Assembly (NCBI RefSeq): GCF_002906165.1
Contig: NZ_PPCN01000006.1
Coordinates: forward strand, 1-64,000
Origin: Roseibium marinum
GTDB lineage: Bacteria > Pseudomonadota > Alphaproteobacteria > Rhizobiales > Stappiaceae
Reading direction: 5' to 3'
DNA length: 64,000 bases
The notes under the pieces were generated by a model. The model was not told where the DNA came from, did not search any database, and worked only from the letters and a program-made list of their open reading frames with translations. Of the stretch, positions 25,622-35,791 are shown piece by piece (position 1 is the stretch's first letter; each line of letters starts with the position of its first letter). The position numbers were made by a program, and so were the translations under genes.

Positions 25622-26695
25622 TCAGGCGTCTTCGGAGGCCAGCAGATTGGCCTGATGATCGACGATAAGAGCATCGATCACCTCGCCAAGCGCCTCGCCG
25701 GCAACGATCTGCTCAAGTTTGTAGAGCGTCAGGCCGATCCGGTGATCGGTCACCCGCCCTTGAGGGAAATTGTAGGTCCGTATCCGTTCCGACCGGTCGC
25801 CGGAACCGACCTGGAGCCGCCGGGCTTCGGTTCGCTCGCTCGCCGCGCGCGCGCGTTCCTCGTCATAGATGCGGGCCCGCAGAAGCTGCATGGCGCGCGC
25901 CTTGTTCTTGTGCTGGGAGCGCTCGTCCTGCACGGCGACCACGATGCCGGTGGGAATATGGGTGATACGGACGGCGGAGTCGGTCGTATTGACGTGCTGC
26001 CCGCCTGCGCCGGAGGCGCGGTACGTATCGATGCGAAGGTCGCTTTCCTGGACATCGATATCGACGTCCTCGGCTTGCGGCAGCACCGCGACGGTGGCCG
26101 CCGAAGTGTGAATGCGCCCGCCCGATTCGGTTGCCGGCACGCGCTGAACCCGGTGCACCCCGGATTCGAACTTCAGCCGGGCAAAGACATTCTCGCCGGA
26201 AACCGAGGCGATCACTTCCTTGTAGCCGCCGACCTCGCCTTCGCTGGCGGACAGGAGTTCCACCTTCCAGCCCTGAAGTTCGGCATAGCGCTGATACATG
26301 CGGAAGAGGTCGCCCGCGAAAAGGGCCGCTTCATCGCCCCCTGTTCCGGCGCGCACTTCCAGGATCGCATCGTTGGCATCCGCCTCGTCCTTCGGCAGCA
26401 GGCCTATGCTCACGTCCCGGTTGAGGTGTTCCACACGTTCGGCAAGCTCGTCGCGCTCCAGTTCCGCAAGTTCGCGCATCTCCGCGTCGGACTCCGGGTC
26501 CGACATCAGCGACTTCGCCCCGGCTAGATCCTTTTCAGCCTTGATGAGTTCGCGGATCTTGGCGATCAGCGGCTCCAGCCCGGCATATTCGCGGGAGAGT
26601 TTCACGTAAGCGGCAGGGTCCGGATTCGACGACATCATGTGTTCGATTTCGGCGAAGCGGTCCAGCAGATTATCAAGTCTATGACGCGCCAGCAT
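25622..26695 (-). CDS. prfA: Peptide chain release factor 1
   Basis: Ends translation at UAA and UAG. The 357-residue protein has the GGQ tripeptide within [16 protein letters not shown], which triggers peptidyl-tRNA hydrolysis, and an intact decoding domain (residues about 110-200) before it. The start at 26695 ([10 protein letters not shown]) matches the family; an open frame upstream is not conserved. It lies 55 bases after ptsP and directly before prmC. Confidence 0.97.
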   Translation of the reverse strand: MLARHRLDNLLDRFAEIEHMMSSNPDPAAYVKLSREYAGLEPLIAKIRELIKAEKDLAGAKSLMSDPESDAEMRELAELERDELAERVEHLNRDVSIGLLPKDEADANDAILEVRAGTGGDEAALFAGDLFRMYQRYAELQGWKVELLSASEGEVGGYKEVIASVSGENVFARLKFESGVHRVQRVPATESGGRIHTSAATVAVLPQAEDVDIDVQESDLRIDTYRASGAGGQHVNTTDSAVRITHIPTGIVVAVQDERSQHKNKARAMQLLRARIYDEERARAASERTEARRLQVGSGDRSERIRTYNFPQGRVTDHRIGLTLYKLEQIVAGEALGEVIDALIVDHQANLLASEDA

Positions 26696-26750
26696 ACGCG
26701 CAAGGTCTCCCAGGGTTGACGTTAAGAAGGGGGCGTTACGCCCGTTTTGG

Positions 26751-29018
26751 CTAAAGAGCAACATCCATGTCTGTGGCGAACCGCTTCAGGACGTCCCGGA
26801 TGTTGCTGTCCCCATGTCCGGGTTCCAGCCGTGGCAGGAGACGCGCGGACAACCGGCCGGCATCAAGTGTGCGAAGCATCGCCTTCACAGGCCCGAGGGA
26901 CGCCGGCGACATCGACAGATCCCGGTATCCCAACCCGATCAGCGCCATCGCCTCCAGCGGCCGGCCGGCCAGTTCGCCACACAATGTTACCGGAACATGA
27001 GCCTTATTTGCGGCATCGGCGATGGATTTCAAGGCCCGCAGGAAACCGACGCTCAACGTATCGAACCGGTCGGCGACCCGCGTGTTGCCCCGATCGACCG
27101 CACAGAAGAACTGGAACAGATCGTTCGAGCCTACGGAAACGAAGTCGACATAGGACATCAGTTCCTCGAGCTGGAACAGGAGCGACGGCACCTCGATCAT
27201 GACACCGAGCCGGATGGTGTCCGGGGTCCCGTGGCCATGGCGGCGCAGATGCTTGAGTTCCTTGTCCACCAGCTCCTTGGCCTGCAGGAATTCCCTGACC
27301 TCCGACACCATGGGGAACATCAGCTTCAGCTCCCGTCCTGCGGCCGCATGCAGCAATGCCCGGATCTGGGTACGCAGCAGTCCGGGCCGGTCAAGCCCGA
27401 GCCGCAGCGCGCGCCAGCCCATGGCAGGGTTTTCCTCCTGGATGGAGCGCAGATAGGGAAGAACCTTGTCGCCGCCGATATCGAGGGAGCGGAAGGTCAC
27501 CGGCTTTCCGTCCGCCGCATCCAGAACCTGGGTGTATTGCGCCTGCTGCTCGCGCATGCGCGGAAAGGAAGACGCGACCATGAACTGCAGCTCGGTCCTG
27601 AACAGACCGACACCGGCGGCTCCCGATTCCGCCAGATGCGGCAGATCGACCAGCAGACCGGCGTTCATCTGCAGGGAAAACTCGACCCCGTCCCGCGTCA
27701 CCGACGGCTTGTTGCGCAAGCGCCGGTATTGCGCCTGGCGCCGCGCCCGGAACCGGACCTTTTCGGCATAGGCGTTTTCCAGATCGGTCGCGGGGCGAAG
27801 ATGAACCTCGCCCGTATCGCCATCCACGATGATCGCGTCGCCGCCATCTGCCAGGCCGACGATGTCATGCACCAGTCCGACCATGGGAATGCCCAGAGCC
27901 CGCGCGACGATTGTCACGTGACTGGTCGGCCCGCCTTCCTCCAGCACCAGCCCGCGGATCCGGTCGCGCCCGTAATCCAGCAGTTCCGCGGCGCCCATGT
28001 TGCGGCCCACGATAATGGCATCCTGGGGCAGTTCATCGTGGCTGGGCCCGTGTTCGCGGCCCATCAGCTCGCGGATGAGCCGGTGGGCAAGGTCGTCCAG
28101 GTCGTGCAGGCGTTCGCGCAGATAAGGATCGGTCTGACGCAGCATACGCGCACGCGTATCGCTTTGAACCTTCTCGACCGCGGCCTCCGCGGTCAGGCCG
28201 TTACGGATCGCTTCCTCGATCTTCCGGATCCAGCCCCGGTCGTAGGCGAACATGCGGTAGGCTTCGAGCACCTCGCGATGTTCACCGGTCGCCGCGATCT
28301 CGCCGCTGGCCAGAAGATCGTCTATGGACAGGCGGAGCCGGTTGATGGCCCCGTCGAGACGCAAGTTCTCGCGGTCCGTGTCCTCGGCGATCAGATTTGT
28401 GATGACGACGCGCGGCTCGTGAAGAACCACATGGCCGAGTCCCACGCCCTCGGAAAGTCCGGTGCCGGTGGAGGTGATCGGCCGGGAGAGATCCAGCCCG
28501 GTCGCCTTCTGGGAAATCGCCTCCAACTCACCCGCGGCCACCATTTCCGCGATCACCATCGCCGTCGTCTGCAGGGCTTCGACTTCGTCTTCCAGGTAGG
28601 TGCGGTGGGACTGATTCTGCACGACCAGAACGCCGAGCGTGCGGCCTGCCCGCAGAATCGGCACGCCCAGGAAGGAATTATAGGCTTCTTCACCCGTCTC
28701 CGGCAGATAGGTGAAGCCTGGATGGGCGCTGGCGTTCGGCAGGTTCAAGGGACGCGCCTCGGCGGCGATGAGACCGACAAGGCCCTGGCCGACGCGCAGG
28801 GACGCGTTGTGAACCGCCTCGCGATTCAGACCTTCCGTCGCATAGAGCTCCAGAACGCCGTCCGCCCGCAGAATATAGACCGAGCACACTTCGGCGACCA
28901 CATTCGACGCAATGAGCACGACGATCTTGTCGAGTCGCTCCTGCGCCAAGATCGGCTCCGCCATGACTTCCCGAAGCCGTCGGAGCAGCAGGCGCGGTCC
29001 GGCTAGGTTGCTGCGCAT
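26751..29018 (-). CDS. ptsP: Phosphoenolpyruvate-protein phosphotransferase PtsP (nitrogen PTS enzyme I)
   Basis: Enzyme I-Ntr passes phosphate from phosphoenolpyruvate to NPr and EIIA-Ntr, linking nitrogen status to potassium transport and metabolism. Residues about 15-165 form a GAF domain that senses glutamine, followed by the EI domain with the phospho-His region [17 protein letters not shown], and a PEP-binding barrel with motifs ALRLGLDRP and GSNDLFQFF. At 755 residues it has normal length. The ATG at 29018 was chosen. It sits between lysC and prfA, as in related Rhizobiales. Confidence 0.95.
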   Translation of the reverse strand: MRSNLAGPRLLLRRLREVMAEPILAQERLDKIVVLIASNVVAEVCSVYILRADGVLELYATEGLNREAVHNASLRVGQGLVGLIAAEARPLNLPNASAHPGFTYLPETGEEAYNSFLGVPILRAGRTLGVLVVQNQSHRTYLEDEVEALQTTAMVIAEMVAAGELEAISQKATGLDLSRPITSTGTGLSEGVGLGHVVLHEPRVVITNLIAEDTDRENLRLDGAINRLRLSIDDLLASGEIAATGEHREVLEAYRMFAYDRGWIRKIEEAIRNGLTAEAAVEKVQSDTRARMLRQTDPYLRERLHDLDDLAHRLIRELMGREHGPSHDELPQDAIIVGRNMGAAELLDYGRDRIRGLVLEEGGPTSHVTIVARALGIPMVGLVHDIVGLADGGDAIIVDGDTGEVHLRPATDLENAYAEKVRFRARRQAQYRRLRNKPSVTRDGVEFSLQMNAGLLVDLPHLAESGAAGVGLFRTELQFMVASSFPRMREQQAQYTQVLDAADGKPVTFRSLDIGGDKVLPYLRSIQEENPAMGWRALRLGLDRPGLLRTQIRALLHAAAGRELKLMFPMVSEVREFLQAKELVDKELKHLRRHGHGTPDTIRLGVMIEVPSLLFQLEELMSYVDFVSVGSNDLFQFFCAVDRGNTRVADRFDTLSVGFLRALKSIADAANKAHVPVTLCGELAGRPLEAMALIGLGYRDLSMSPASLGPVKAMLRTLDAGRLSARLLPRLEPGHGDSNIRDVLKRFATDMDVAL

Positions 29019-29115
29019 GGCGCCCCCGTTTGATCCCGCTTCACACCAGAGCATCCTGCGTTCGTTCGAACGCGGACAGGTTGCTCCAACACTTTACAAT
29101 AGATCGACTTATGAA

Positions 29116-29139
29116 CATCCGGTCGTTTCCGATTGGATG
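29116..29139. repeat. Short hairpin repeat, copy D
   Basis: Arms CATCC and GGATG with a 14-base loop containing TCGTTTCCGATTGGA, which matches copy B at one position's difference. It lies between ptsP and lysC, just upstream of the ptsP start. Confidence 0.45.
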
Positions 29140-29194
29140 CCCGTTGATCCGGCTCCCGGCCCCAATCCCTGCTGGCGCCAGCTTGCCGGATGAG

Positions 29195-30445
29195 TTATCC
29201 GTCCAACCCGTATAGCGAATGGAGAGTCCGCACTGCAAGTTCCGCGTATGCTGAATCAATGAGCACGGAGATTTTGATTTCCGATGTGGTGATGGCCCGG
29301 ATGTTGATACCCTTGGAGGCCAGTCCCCTGAAGCACTGGGCCGCGATCCCCGCATGGGAGCGCATTCCGATGCCGATGACGGAGACCTTCACGACGTCGG
29401 TAGCCCCTTCCAGATTCTGGAATCCGATCTCCGCGCGGTTGTCCTCCAGAACCTTAATGGCCCGCTCGTAGTCGCCTTCGGGAACGGTGAAAGTGATATC
29501 CGTTGTCTTGCCGTCCGGTGAAATATTCTGGACGATCATGTCAACATTGATATGGCCATCGGCCAGCGGACCGAACACGGATTCGGCAACGCCTGGCTTG
29601 TCCGCCACGTCACGGAGTGAGATCTGGGCTTCGTCCTTGGCATAGGCGATGCCGGTGACAACCTGCTGTTCCACGAGTTCGTCCTCGTCGCAAATAAGAG
29701 TACCAATCGGAAGGCCGTCATTGCCGACCTGCGGTGCATTCGGATCATCGAAGCTGGAGCGTACGAAGGTCCTCACACCGTGAATCATCGCCATTTCGAC
29801 AGAACGGACCTGAAGAACCTTCGCTCCGAGAGACGCCATTTCGAGCATTTCCTCGAAGGACACCCGTTTCAGTCGTTTCGCCTTGGGCACGATCCGGGGA
29901 TCTGTCGTGTAAACACCGTCGACATCCGTATAGATATCACATCGGTCGGCCTTGATGGCAGCGGCGATGGCAACCGCGCTGGTGTCGGATCCGCCGCGGC
30001 CCAGCGTCGCGATCCGGTTGTCCGGCGACAGGCCCTGGAAACCGGCGAGCACCGCGACCTGCCCCTGTTCCAGCCGATCCGACAGCAAACTGCCGTCGAT
30101 TTCGCGAATCCGCGCCGCGCCGTGATTCTCATCCGTCTTGATCGGCACCTGCCACCCCTGCCAGGAGCGCGCGTTGACACCCATGTCCTGCAGGACGATC
30201 GCCAGCAGGCCGGAGGTCACCTGCTCACCGGACGCAACCACGGCATCGTATTCCCGGGCGTCGTGAAGCGGCGACGCCTCGCGGCAATATTGCACCAGCT
30301 GGTTGGTCTGCCCGGCCATTGCCGAAACGACGACCGCGACCTGATGGCCGGCATCCACTTCCCGTTTGACATGGCGGGCGACATTGCGGATGCGATCGAG
30401 ATCGGCAACCGAAGTCCCGCCAAATTTTAAAACCAGTCGGGCCAT
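29195..30445 (-). CDS. lysC: Aspartate kinase
   Basis: Phosphorylates aspartate, the first step to lysine, threonine, methionine and diaminopimelate. The 416 residues have the N-terminal kinase motif KFGGTSVADLDRI, a second phosphate-binding segment (LGRGGSDTSAVAIA) and two C-terminal ACT domains (from about residue 265) for feedback control. The first ACT domain ends in DITFTVPEGDYERA. It diverges from ubiG across 229 bases and is 176 bases upstream of ptsP on the same strand. Confidence 0.96.
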   Translation of the reverse strand: MARLVLKFGGTSVADLDRIRNVARHVKREVDAGHQVAVVVSAMAGQTNQLVQYCREASPLHDAREYDAVVASGEQVTSGLLAIVLQDMGVNARSWQGWQVPIKTDENHGAARIREIDGSLLSDRLEQGQVAVLAGFQGLSPDNRIATLGRGGSDTSAVAIAAAIKADRCDIYTDVDGVYTTDPRIVPKAKRLKRVSFEEMLEMASLGAKVLQVRSVEMAMIHGVRTFVRSSFDDPNAPQVGNDGLPIGTLICDEDELVEQQVVTGIAYAKDEAQISLRDVADKPGVAESVFGPLADGHINVDMIVQNISPDGKTTDITFTVPEGDYERAIKVLEDNRAEIGFQNLEGATDVVKVSVIGIGMRSHAGIAAQCFRGLASKGINIRAITTSEIKISVLIDSAYAELAVRTLHSLYGLDG

Positions 30446-30674
30446 ACCACTCGTATTCTTCTTGTCGGTTCATGAAGCGCCTCAAGCGCCGGATGGATCG
30501 GCGCACATGCATACAGGCTGCGTTGCTTTGCTGCAACCGGGCTCGCAAGCTATTACTGTGACCGCAATTGCTGCAGGTCCGGCTTGACAAACGGCCAGTG
30601 AGGCTGAAACGACAGCTGATGAAAGTCCAACCGGCCGCGCCCCCTTGCGGCTTGACGTCTGAAAGGATCGTCCG

Positions 30675-31439
30675 ATGACAGACAAGGCACGAGAAAACTC
30701 CGGCACGATCGACACCGAAGAGGTCGCCCGCTTTTCCGCGATGGCCGAAGAATGGTGGGACCCGGCGGGCAAGTTCAAGCCGCTGCACAAGTTCAACCCG
30801 GTCCGCCTCGCCTATATCAAGCAGGAAGTCTGCCGCCGGTTCGACAGGGATCCGAAGGCATCCGACGCCTTCAAGGGACTGCGCTTTCTCGACATCGGCT
30901 GCGGCGGCGGGCTGCTGTGCGAACCGATGGCGCGCCTCGGCGCGGATGTCGTCGGCGCCGATCCTTCCGAAATCAATATCGAGATCGCGAAACTGCACAT
31001 GCGCAGCTCCGGCCTTGCCATCGACTACAGAACCGAAACCGCTGAAGCGCTGGCGGCCGCCGGCGAAAGCTTCGACGTGGTGCTGAATATGGAGGTGGTC
31101 GAGCATGTTGCCGATGTGCCCCTGTTTCTCGAGGCGACCGGAAACATGGTCCGGCCCGGCGGGCTGATGTTTGTGGCGACCATCAACCGGACGCTCAAGG
31201 CCTATGCACTGGCCATCGTCGGCGCGGAAGTCGTGCTGCGCTGGCTGCCAAGGGGGACACATTCCTACGAGAAGCTGGTGAAGCCGGAAGAAATCGAAAA
31301 CCCGCTTGGAAAGGCCGGTTTGAAGATTATCGACCGGTCCGGTGTGAGCTACAATCCGCTCACCGACAGCTGGGCCCGCTCGCGGGACATGGACGTGAAC
31401 TACATGCTGCTGGCGGAAAAGACGGGTCCCTCCACATGA
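30675..31439 (+). CDS. ubiG: Ubiquinone biosynthesis O-methyltransferase
   Basis: Carries out both O-methylations of ubiquinone synthesis. The 254-residue protein opens with the characteristic [25 protein letters not shown], read in part here, then the AdoMet motif [19 protein letters not shown]. An AAGGA site lies 8 bases before the ATG. A TTGACA at 30584-30589 is a possible promoter element, without a clear partner hexamer. The gene overlaps the following hydrolase gene by 4 bases. Confidence 0.95.
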   Translation: MTDKARENSGTIDTEEVARFSAMAEEWWDPAGKFKPLHKFNPVRLAYIKQEVCRRFDRDPKASDAFKGLRFLDIGCGGGLLCEPMARLGADVVGADPSEINIEIAKLHMRSSGLAIDYRTETAEALAAAGESFDVVLNMEVVEHVADVPLFLEATGNMVRPGGLMFVATINRTLKAYALAIVGAEVVLRWLPRGTHSYEKLVKPEEIENPLGKAGLKIIDRSGVSYNPLTDSWARSRDMDVNYMLLAEKTGPST

Positions 31440-32131
31440 GCGACCCGATTGTCTTTGTTCCCGGCCTTCTGTGCACCGAAGCGCTTTTCGCCCCGCAGAT
31501 CGTCGCCTTCGCGGACCGGCCGATCATGGTGGCCAACCACCGCGAACAGGACAGCATCGAGGCAATCGCCGCCAAAATACTGGAAAAGGCGCCGGAGCGG
31601 TTTTCCCTGATCGGCCTGTCCATGGGCGGCTACATCTGCATGGAAATCATGCGCGAGGCGCCGGAGCGGGTCGGAAAGCTGGCGCTTCTCGACACCAACG
31701 CCCGGCCGGATTCGCCCGACCAGTCTGAACGGCGGAAATTCCTGATCGACCTGACGCGCAAGAAGGGGTTTTCGAAGGTGCCCCACCTGCTCTACCCGGG
31801 CTTCGTCCATGAAAAGCGGGAAGAAGACGCAGCGCTCAAGCAGATCGTGGTCGATATGGCCATGGAAACCGGTCCGGAAGCCTTCATCCGCCAGCAGACC
31901 GCTTTGATCGACCGTATCGATGCCAGGCCCAGGCTTTCGGAAATTGACTGCCCGACCCTGGTTCTGGTCGGCGACGGAGACCGGCTGACGCCACCACCGG
32001 TCTCCCGGGAAATCCATGAGCGGATCTCCGGCAGTGACCTGGTGTTGATCGAAGGCAGCGGGCACCTGTCCACCCTCGAAGAGCCGGATAGAACGACAGC
32101 CACGCTCCGGGACTTTCTCAACCGGCCCTGA
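31436..32131 (+). CDS. Alpha/beta fold hydrolase
   Basis: Serine hydrolase of 231 residues, small for the family. The nucleophile elbow is GLSMGG (Ser near residue 61), with a late Asp in [11 protein letters not shown] and His in [12 protein letters not shown] completing the triad. It is translationally coupled to ubiG by an ATGA overlap. The substrate is not evident; a role in quinone or thioester metabolism is only suggested by context. Confidence 0.87.
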   Translation: MSDPIVFVPGLLCTEALFAPQIVAFADRPIMVANHREQDSIEAIAAKILEKAPERFSLIGLSMGGYICMEIMREAPERVGKLALLDTNARPDSPDQSERRKFLIDLTRKKGFSKVPHLLYPGFVHEKREEDAALKQIVVDMAMETGPEAFIRQQTALIDRIDARPRLSEIDCPTLVLVGDGDRLTPPPVSREIHERISGSDLVLIEGSGHLSTLEEPDRTTATLRDFLNRP

Positions 32132-32336
32132 ATACTGGGAGACACGGATAATTGCGTTTGCGTTGCGGTTTCTCCGTGTTTTGATCCCTGTCAATGATGT
32201 GCCGTAAAGACATCGTAGAGTGCAATTGAGGGGCAAGGATCAGCTGCATCAATCACGGCGGGTCGAATAACGGGCCGACTTCAACGGCTGGATATCCCGC
32301 CGTCCGGAGCTGACCGACAACAGCGGAGTATGTGAC

Positions 32337-32828
32337 ATGCCTGCCAAACGTAATACGGATGCCTTCGACTTCAGCTCGATGATGCCCAAATGGCCGATGC
32401 CGTCCTTTTCGAACTGGAACTTCGCGGAACGCGAAGACAGGATCGAGGCAAAGACCGTCGCCGGTGTCCAGAAGATGGGTCAGACGGTGTGGTCTCACAC
32501 CGGAAAGGCCTTCGACGATCAGATGAATTTTGTCAGCCACCGTCTGCATGAAGACATCGAGTGCGCGAAAACTCTGAGCCAGTGCGCCGCACCGGAAGAA
32601 ACGATGGCAATTCTGCAGGCCTTCTATTCGAAGATGGCGAACGAGTATCAGGAACACTTCGAAAAGCAGGCCGCACTGTTCCGCGACAGCTTCTCCGAAA
32701 ATGCCGCCGCTGTTGAAGAACTCAACGAAACGGCGATCGAAAGTGTCAGCGAACTCGGCAAGGCCGCGGAGGAAAGCCTCAAGGAGGCACAGAGCAAATC
32801 CGCGACACGCCGGAAACCGGCCGCTTGA
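32337..32828 (+). CDS. Phasin family protein
   Basis: Phasins coat polyhydroxyalkanoate granules. This 163-residue protein is largely amphipathic helix, with alternating charged and hydrophobic residues from about 40 to 150, a phasin-like core (FYSKMANEYQEHFEKQ) and a basic Ala-rich tail (SATRRKPAA). A GGAG site lies 9 bases before the ATG. No polymer synthase gene is in the window. Its downstream hairpin terminator is shared with the convergent DUF1178 gene. Confidence 0.8.
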   Translation: MPAKRNTDAFDFSSMMPKWPMPSFSNWNFAEREDRIEAKTVAGVQKMGQTVWSHTGKAFDDQMNFVSHRLHEDIECAKTLSQCAAPEETMAILQAFYSKMANEYQEHFEKQAALFRDSFSENAAAVEELNETAIESVSELGKAAEESLKEAQSKSATRRKPAA

Positions 32829-32878
32829 CCAAACTCCTGACGGCTGAAGCACTCGGCCGCGGGATGTCCTGACAGACC

Positions 32879-32922
32879 GGAGCCACCCGTATTCGGATGA
32901 ATGCGGGTGGCTCCGGCGTTTT
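32879..32922. terminator. Bidirectional terminator between the phasin and DUF1178 genes
   Basis: A 16-bp stem with one G-U pair and a GGAT loop (32879-32914) is followed by GGCGTTTT on the plus strand. It lies between two convergent genes. Confidence 0.85.
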
Positions 32923-32984
32923 GGATCTGGCGATAAACAGGGATCAGCAAACGCAAGCGGTCGGGTTCAGCCTGCCGGCACGTT

Positions 32985-33494
32985 TCAGTTCTTGTCTTCC
33001 GGCAGTTCGGGCAACGGCAGAACGGCAATGCCCTCGTCCAGCAGGGCTTCCGCGTCCTGCGATGTGGTTTCACCGTAAATGCTGCGCGCCTCCGCTTCGC
33101 CATAATGCATTTTTCGGGCTTCAGCAGCGAAATCCGCACCGACATTTTCCGAATTTTCGATAATACGGGCACGCACCTCGCGCAGCGCCTCGACGATTTC
33201 CTTCTGGCGGACATCCACCGGCAGAAGGGCCGAGGGCTGCATGGACGCGGCGGCGGGCGACACAAGCGCGCTCGCCGGCGCCGGCCGCTCGTCCGTATTG
33301 GCCGGTATGGACACAGTTTCCTTCGTCCTGGAAGTCGAAACGGCAGGTGCCATCAGCCCCTTTTTGATATCCACTGCCCCGCAGATCGGGCACACCACCA
33401 ACTGACGGTCGCACTGCGATTCAAAATCGTCTGAATTCCGGAACCAGCCTTCGAAATTGTGGGCGCTGTCGCAAACGAGCGTGTATCTGATCAC
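32985..33494 (-). CDS. DUF1178 family protein
   Basis: Conserved alphaproteobacterial protein of unknown function, 169 residues. It starts IRYTLVCDSAHNFEGWFRNS and has cysteines in the pattern expected for a small metal site (CDSAHNF, CDRQ, CPICG). The second half is Ala- and Ser-rich, then helical. I chose the GTG at 33494, with an AAGGGGGA site upstream; it overlaps the nitrilase gene stop as GTGA. Confidence 0.87.
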   Translation of the reverse strand: MIRYTLVCDSAHNFEGWFRNSDDFESQCDRQLVVCPICGAVDIKKGLMAPAVSTSRTKETVSIPANTDERPAPASALVSPAAASMQPSALLPVDVRQKEIVEALREVRARIIENSENVGADFAAEARKMHYGEAEARSIYGETTSQDAEALLDEGIAVLPLPELPEDKN

Positions 33495-34345
33495 GCCGGT
33501 TCCCCCTTCAAGCCTTCGGCAACCCGGCACGTGAATTCCCGTTCATTGGCAATGGCGGGGATACGCCCACGCGCCTGAGCCACTTTATCCGTGTCGATCC
33601 TGGCCAGTACATGACCCGGCTCGTCATGGTTCAATTCCGCGATCACGCTCCCCCACGGGTCGACGATGAGGCTATGCCCGTAGGTCTCCCGCCCGTCCTC
33701 ATGGGTTCCCCCCTGCGCCGCGGAGATGACGAAGGCGCCATTCTCGATGGCGCGGGCACGCTGCAGCACATGCCAGTGCGCTTCACCGGTTTGCCGCGTG
33801 AAGGCGGCCGGACCGGTGAGCACCTGCGCACCGGCGCGCGCCTGTGTCCGGAATATCGCCGGAAAGCGGATGTCGTAGCAGACCGCCATGCCGATCCGCG
33901 CGAAAGGGAGGTCCGCGATCACGGTTTGCGTGCCCGGTTCATAGGTAGCCGACTCGCGCCAGCTCTCGCCGTTGGGCAGATCCACATCGAACATGTGGAT
34001 CTTGTCGTAGCTGGCAAGGATCCTCCCGTCCGGCGCGATCATGAAAGCCCGGTTGGCGACCTTGCCGTTGCCCGCCAGCACCGCCAGGGATCCGATATGA
34101 AGATAAACACCGAGCTCCCCCGCCAGCGACCGCGCCATTGTCAGGAAACAATCGTCTCCAGGGTCTGAAATGCGTTTCATCAGCTCTTCGCGGCTGCGCA
34201 CCAGCACATTCGACATTTCCGGCGTCTGAATGTATTGCGCCCCGTCCTTTGCGGCCGCCCGGATCAGACTTTCGGCCGCATTGGCATTTTCAGACAGGGT
34301 CTTTCCGCTGCGAAGCTGGATACATGCTGCGATAAACGAGGGCAT
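33491..34345 (-). CDS. Carbon-nitrogen hydrolase (nitrilase/omega-amidase family)
   Basis: Amidase of the Nit branch, 284 residues; relatives hydrolyse deaminated glutathione or omega-amides such as alpha-ketoglutaramate. The catalytic triad is visible: Glu in QTPEMSN, Lys in YDKIHMFD, and Cys in AVCYDIRFP. The gene sits 146 bases downstream of grxC and is coupled to the DUF1178 gene, an arrangement common in Rhizobiales. A GGAAGG site precedes the ATG. Glutathione repair is a plausible role next to a glutaredoxin. Confidence 0.9.
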   Translation of the reverse strand: MPSFIAACIQLRSGKTLSENANAAESLIRAAAKDGAQYIQTPEMSNVLVRSREELMKRISDPGDDCFLTMARSLAGELGVYLHIGSLAVLAGNGKVANRAFMIAPDGRILASYDKIHMFDVDLPNGESWRESATYEPGTQTVIADLPFARIGMAVCYDIRFPAIFRTQARAGAQVLTGPAAFTRQTGEAHWHVLQRARAIENGAFVISAAQGGTHEDGRETYGHSLIVDPWGSVIAELNHDEPGHVLARIDTDKVAQARGRIPAIANEREFTCRVAEGLKGEPA

Positions 34346-34378
34346 CGGGCGCCTTCCGTCCGGTAGATGCTAATCAAT

Positions 34379-34401
34379 CAGGTTGCTGCCACATCAACCT
34401 G
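34379..34401 (-). terminator. Possible hairpin downstream of grxC
   Basis: CAGGTTG and CAACCTG form a 7-bp stem with a 9-base loop between the grxC stop and the nitrilase start. There is no T-run, so a terminator role is uncertain. Confidence 0.3.
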
Positions 34402-34491
34402 CATTCATACGAGATCATTTGAAAGCAGAAAAGTCGATCAATCTTAAAGTGTTAGATTGGTTTCCGCATTTTTCCGGACTCTTGTGCCCGG

Positions 34492-34749
34492 TCAGGACGC
34501 AAGCAGGGTGTCAAGTTTTCCGGCCCGTTCCAGGGCATGCAACTCGTCACAGCCGCCCACATGCGTGGAACCGACAAAGATTTGCGGAAACGTGGAACGG
34601 CCATTGGCCTTCTGCACCATTTCCTTGCGCAGACCCGGATCGAAGCTGGCGTCGAATTCCGTGTAGGTAGCGCCTTTCTGGTCCAGCAGCCGTTTGGCGG
34701 CCGTGCAAAACCCGCAAAGCTGGCGCGTGTATATGACCACTTCAGCCAT
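34492..34749 (-). CDS. grxC: Glutaredoxin 3
   Basis: Small dithiol glutaredoxin of 85 residues that reduces disulfides with glutathione. The redox centre is C12-G-F-C15, with the cis-proline segment STFPQIFV and the GGCDEL glutathione contact. The usual CPYC centre is CGFC here, still dithiol. It lies downstream of comF and upstream of the nitrilase gene on the same strand. Confidence 0.95.
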   Translation of the reverse strand: MAEVVIYTRQLCGFCTAAKRLLDQKGATYTEFDASFDPGLRKEMVQKANGRSTFPQIFVGSTHVGGCDELHALERAGKLDTLLAS

Positions 34750-34887
34750 TCATTTTCTTCCTTTTGCTTGCCGGAACGGCGCATTCGCGTTCCCGGACTC
34801 GGCGGGATCATCCGGCCAGGCCCGAACCGTTCGTTAAGAAATCCCGGCGTTATATGCGGTCGCCGCCTGGAAACTCAAGGGACAGCG

Positions 34888-35700
34888 TCAGACCGACAGG
34901 GATCCGTCTCCAGACCGGATCGAGGGATCGGCAAGCGCGAATGTGAGCACATTCACGGAAGCCGCCCCCGAGGCCAGAAGAACCTTGCTGCAGGCCGAGA
35001 CCGTCGATCCGGTCGTCATGACATCGTCGATCAGGACAACGTGGCGGCCCTGCACCTCACCCATCCGCGCCGTGTCGATCGCGAAGGCGGAACGGACGTT
35101 TTTCAGCCGGTCCTTCGCCGACAGCCCAACCTGTTGGCGTGTCCGCTTCCTTCGTTTCAAGAGTTCCGGTTCGAACTGCCCGCCGCAATGCCCCGCAACC
35201 GCCTTTGCCAGATCCGCCGACTGGTTGAAACGGCGGGACAACAGGCGCAGCCAGTGCAGCGGAACCGGGATGACGAGGCTATCCCGGCTGAGAAACTCGC
35301 TCCCGCTCCGGCTCATCCAGCGTCCCATGGATCTGGCGAGCTCGCGGCGCCTTGAAAACTTGAGGGCCAGAACCAGCTCCCGGGCCGGGCCGTCGTAAAA
35401 GGCCACCGACCGCAACCGGTCGAAAACAGGCGGCGAGGCAATCGCCCTCGGGCTCCAGGCGCCCTCCCCCACATCGTAGGTGAAGGGTATTCCCAGCCGG
35501 TGGCACCACGGCTTTTCGATAAAATGCATGTTCTGCCAGCACCGCGGACACAGGCCGTCTTCCGATGCGACCTTCGTCTCGCAGCAAAGACACCGCAGCG
35601 GCAGCAGAAAATCCAGAACCAGCCCCTCTGCCGCTCCTGGCGCGGAAATCAGGTTTTTACCGATCATGGCGAGTGCCTCACCTGTGTGGACCTTTCCCAT
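34888..35700 (-). CDS. ComF family phosphoribosyltransferase-like protein
   Basis: ComF relatives assist natural transformation or act in DNA uptake; this one has 270 residues. The N-terminus holds two paired cysteines (CLCC...CPRCW) that likely bind zinc, and the C-terminus the PRPP motif VVLIDDVMTTGSTV. Several starts are possible; the ATG at 35700 has an AGGG site upstream, while one at 35754 is an alternative. It diverges from a methyltransferase gene across fewer than 100 bases. Confidence 0.88.
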   Translation of the reverse strand: MGKVHTGEALAMIGKNLISAPGAAEGLVLDFLLPLRCLCCETKVASEDGLCPRCWQNMHFIEKPWCHRLGIPFTYDVGEGAWSPRAIASPPVFDRLRSVAFYDGPARELVLALKFSRRRELARSMGRWMSRSGSEFLSRDSLVIPVPLHWLRLLSRRFNQSADLAKAVAGHCGGQFEPELLKRRKRTRQQVGLSAKDRLKNVRSAFAIDTARMGEVQGRHVVLIDDVMTTGSTVSACSKVLLASGAASVNVLTFALADPSIRSGDGSLSV

Positions 35701-35791
35701 TGCGAACCCTGGCTCAACAGGGGCAAGTCTTTGACCTTCCGGTCCGGATACCATATGTGAGCGCCCATGCTCTGACAAAGGCCGAGTTCAC

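Noticed and set aside
24770..26527. 585-codon open frame opposite prmC and prfA
   Set aside because: It spans two well-supported genes on the other strand and has no motif.
26814..29006. 730-codon open frame opposite ptsP
   Set aside because: Same reason: antisense of a certain enzyme gene, His/Gln/Arg-rich translation, no ribosome site of note.
34776..34797. GGAAC...CGTTCC dyad upstream of grxC resembling a stress promoter
   Set aside because: The spacing between GGAAC and CGTT is only about 10 bases, too short for the EcfG consensus.
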